From: DASCNA01 sp036011305
GTDB lineage: Bacteria > Verrucomicrobiota > Lentisphaeria > Victivallales > GWF2-38-69
Length of the DNA: 45,542 nt
Reading direction: 5' to 3'
NCBI GenBank assembly: GCA_036011305.1
Contig: DASCNA010000056.1
Coordinates: 1 to 45,542 of the forward strand
Position numbers and translations under genes: made by a program. Every line of letters starts with the position of its first letter. Position 1 is the stretch's first letter. Of the stretch, positions 43,185-45,542 are shown in pieces. The notes under the pieces were generated by a model. The model was given only the letters and a program-made list of their open reading frames with translations, was not told where the DNA came from and did no database searches.

Positions 43185-44615
43185 ATGAGTAAAGAAAGTA
43201 AGGATGAAAGACTGCAGAATACATTAGCTAATAATTTTAAGAATGCCTGGCAGAATCAGCCTAATGAAACTGTTAAAGAAATTTTTAATTTTGCAAACGA
43301 ATATAAAAGCTTTCTGGACGATGGAAAAACAGAAAGAGAATGCACAAAGGTTATTCTAAAATATGCAAAAGACAATGGTTTTAAGGATATTAATACTCTT
43401 ATTGACTGCGGCAAGAAACTAAAGCCAGGGATGAAAATTTATGCAGTTAACAGAGATAAAGCTATTGCATTATTTATCATTGGAAAAGAAAATATTGAAA
43501 AAGGAACAAATATCGTGGGGGCACATATTGATTCCCCCAGGCTTGACATAAAAGCCAACCCTCTATTTGAAGATACTGAAATGGCTTTTCTTAAAACACA
43601 TTATTATGGGGGAATTAAAAAATATCAATGGACAGCTATGCCTTTGGCATTACATGGCGTGATTATAGATGAAGACGGTAGAAAAATTGATGTTAATATA
43701 GGTGAAGAAAATGATGATCCTGTTTTATATATTACTGATATACTCCCTCATTTAGCTAAAGATCAAAATGACAAAAAACTGTCGGAAGCCATCTCCGGCG
43801 AAAAACTTAATATACTTATTGGAAGCATACCTTGCGGTGATGATAAAATTAAAGATAAAGTTAAATTTAATATTCTTAGAATTCTGAATGAAAAATATGG
43901 AATTAAAGAAATTGACCTAACTAATGCTGAACTCGAAGTAGTCCCTGCAGGAAAGGCCAGAGATGTAGGCCTAGATCGAGGGTTAATTGTGGCTTACGGA
44001 CATGATGACAGAGTCTGTTCATTTGCAGGCTTGAAAGGTATTTTAGAAGTTGGAACTCCTGAAAAAACAGCAATACTGTATTGTGCTGATAAAGAAGAAG
44101 TAGGAAGTAATGGTAATACTGGAGCTCAGTCCGATTTTCTTCTAAACACTATTGCGGAATTGATAGCCCTTCAGGATAATTATTCCGATTTACTTCTCAG
44201 AAGAGCTTTGAATAATACTAAAGTGCTGTCAGCAGATGTCTGTGCTCCACAGGATCCTAATTATCCTGATATTACAGATAAATATAATACCGGGTATATG
44301 GGAAAAGGATTACAGATTACTAAATATACAGGTGCCAGAGGTAAAGCGGGCTGCAATGATGCCAATGCAGAGTTTATAGCTCAGGTAAGCAGACTTTTTT
44401 CAAAAAAGGATGTAGCATGGCAGATTGGCGAGTTAGGCAAGGTTGATCAGGGCGGCGGTGGTACAATTGCATTTATATTAGCAAATGCCAATGCAGATGT
44501 TGTTGACTGCGGTGTACCTGTTTTAAGCATGCATGCTCCTTATGAAGTCATTAGCAAAATAGATATATACATGGCATACAAAGGCTATAGAGAATTTTTG
44601 ACAAATAATTTTTAA
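43185..44615 (+). CDS. M18-family aminopeptidase
   Basis: A 476-residue zinc aminopeptidase of the M18 family (aspartyl-aminopeptidase group), which removes N-terminal residues from peptides in the cytoplasm and assembles as a large tetrahedral complex. The metal and catalytic segments are G-A-H-I-D-S-P-R-L-D near residue 112, Y-G-H-D-D-R-V-C-S near 268, and D-K-E-E-V-G-S near 303 with the catalytic glutamate. M-H-A-P-Y-E near 450 carries the final histidine ligand. I chose the ATG at 43185 with AGGTGG just upstream, not the TTG five codons earlier. It is divergent from the permease gene and may process peptides imported by it (inference). Confidence 0.88.
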   Translation: MSKESKDERLQNTLANNFKNAWQNQPNETVKEIFNFANEYKSFLDDGKTERECTKVILKYAKDNGFKDINTLIDCGKKLKPGMKIYAVNRDKAIALFIIGKENIEKGTNIVGAHIDSPRLDIKANPLFEDTEMAFLKTHYYGGIKKYQWTAMPLALHGVIIDEDGRKIDVNIGEENDDPVLYITDILPHLAKDQNDKKLSEAISGEKLNILIGSIPCGDDKIKDKVKFNILRILNEKYGIKEIDLTNAELEVVPAGKARDVGLDRGLIVAYGHDDRVCSFAGLKGILEVGTPEKTAILYCADKEEVGSNGNTGAQSDFLLNTIAELIALQDNYSDLLLRRALNNTKVLSADVCAPQDPNYPDITDKYNTGYMGKGLQITKYTGARGKAGCNDANAEFIAQVSRLFSKKDVAWQIGELGKVDQGGGGTIAFILANANADVVDCGVPVLSMHAPYEVISKIDIYMAYKGYREFLTNNF

Positions 44616-44691
44616 TAGTTAATAAAAAAAAATCATATAATAGAGAAGTACTATATTGTTTTTAAGCTGTTAATTTTTATAATTAGATGAT

Positions 44692-45444
44692 ATGAAACGA
44701 TTAAGACTTAATACTGTATTCTTCATATGCTTATTGGTCATAATAAGTATAACTTTCCTTATATTATTTATAAATTCCATTCATAATTACCAAAAAATTA
44801 GAACCATCACCGAGGATAAAACGAGTAAAAATATAAAACTTTTAACTGAGAAAATATTTATCGGAGATGTCAAACGACAGGCATTGCAGATTGATAATAA
44901 ATTTAGATATACTATAGAAAAAATGAACTTAATTGCTACTGCAATAAAAGAAATAGACAGAACCAGACTGCAAAAAAGCAAATATAATATTAAATTAAAA
45001 TATAATCAGAAATCTGACATGTTTAAATACTTGGACACTAAAGCTATAGCATTTAAAAACAAGACTAAATATGGATTCATAGTTGCAAGTATAGGTAATG
45101 ATCAAAACCAATTAGAAACAGAAACTATAAAAAAAATTAATAATTTGGCACGAGTAGAACCCCTGTTAAGAAGTATAACTTTAAATGATAGCTCAATTGT
45201 GCTTACAATGATTTTTGATAAAAGGTTCATTTTAGAATATGGAGTGAATCCTAACCTCAATTTTAATCTTATACAGAATAAGAACAAATTAATTAATCCC
45301 TTATCTTCTCTCTCTTCTGCATTCAAAAAAAATAGAGTAATTTTTAAATGTGTCAGAAGTGTGGATAGTTTTAATCTACCTGTAATAATTATCAGTATAC
45401 CTATATATAGTCGCTGTCGCGAAATAGAAAACCTTGAATGTTAA
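44692..45444 (+). CDS. Membrane-anchored sensor-like protein, possibly truncated
   Basis: The 250-residue product has an N-terminal membrane helix (about 8-28), a helical stalk (to about 85) and an extracytoplasmic domain with strand pairs that looks like a Cache-type sensor. The end I-S-I-P-I-Y-S-R-C-R-E-I-E-N resembles the closing strand that in Cache proteins is followed by a second membrane helix, but the frame stops within about 15 residues. No second helix and no kinase, cyclase or chemoreceptor part follows before the window ends, so it may be a broken sensor or a stand-alone one. It has no strong ribosome-binding site. The family assignment is uncertain. Confidence 0.5.
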   Translation: MKRLRLNTVFFICLLVIISITFLILFINSIHNYQKIRTITEDKTSKNIKLLTEKIFIGDVKRQALQIDNKFRYTIEKMNLIATAIKEIDRTRLQKSKYNIKLKYNQKSDMFKYLDTKAIAFKNKTKYGFIVASIGNDQNQLETETIKKINNLARVEPLLRSITLNDSSIVLTMIFDKRFILEYGVNPNLNFNLIQNKNKLINPLSSLSSAFKKNRVIFKCVRSVDSFNLPVIIISIPIYSRCREIENLEC

Positions 45445-45542
45445 CGTATTATGCATTCTTCTTTATTTCTCAATTATACTATAACTTTCTAAACATTTAC
45501 TTTGGTTTTGGACATCTGTCTTTCCTTTCTTTTTCTTTGTTA

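Overview
The window is about 45.5 kb of AT-rich DNA (by eye roughly one third G+C) from a Gram-negative bacterium. Signal peptides, lipoproteins, a PilT-type ATPase and periplasmic-adaptor-like proteins support an outer membrane. A tungsten aldehyde oxidoreductase and SelB suggest an anaerobic lifestyle. The exported protein at 35438-36208 begins with a 'DGKTY ... LP ... KYGY' segment that I associate with Lentisphaerota/Verrucomicrobiota, so a low-GC member of the PVC group is my best guess. No rRNA, tRNA, CRISPR array, phage or intact insertion sequence was seen.

Layout. 1-174 is the 3' end of cobT. 1314-7855 is a kdpF-A-B-C-D potassium-uptake operon whose KdpD has no histidine-kinase domain and no KdpE partner. 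7936-10486 holds a small zinc-ribbon protein and two overlapping FUSC-type membrane genes. 10591-11289 is a lipoprotein with a gamma-glutamylcyclotransferase fold, and 11388-11883 is a decayed duplicate of the 3' end of the second FUSC gene. 11916-14845 is a translationally coupled pair: AOR-family oxidoreductase plus a tandem class II aldolase-like protein. 14878-19318 carries an exported unknown, dusB, a ribokinase-family kinase and DAHP synthase. 19406-22438 is an overlapping operon of an MntP-like membrane protein, a membrane histidine kinase and a REC-PAS response regulator.

22485-29494 is the most unusual part. Three paralogous exported proteins of about 158 residues look like a periplasmic adaptor (HlyD/MFP) reduced to a split lipoyl domain and a short alpha-hairpin, with no beta-barrel, no membrane anchor and no transporter nearby. 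Two of them are transcribed divergently from XRE-PAS regulators (HTH, coiled coil, two or three PAS domains). Both divergent intergenic regions contain an inverted pair of the same 11-bp near-palindrome (TACA-N-TGT-S-TM), which looks like a shared operator. A U32 peptidase gene sits between the two modules.

The rest is mostly housekeeping genes with some orphans: a 16-TM protein built of four repeats of about 157 residues (29606-31438), selB, a dCMP-deaminase-like gene, a pilT-like gene with an exported partner, a methyltransferase, tyrA, a glucosaminidase lipoprotein, serA, two small exported proteins, an isolated DppB/OppB-type permease, an M18 aminopeptidase, and a sensor-like protein that stops where a signalling module would be expected.
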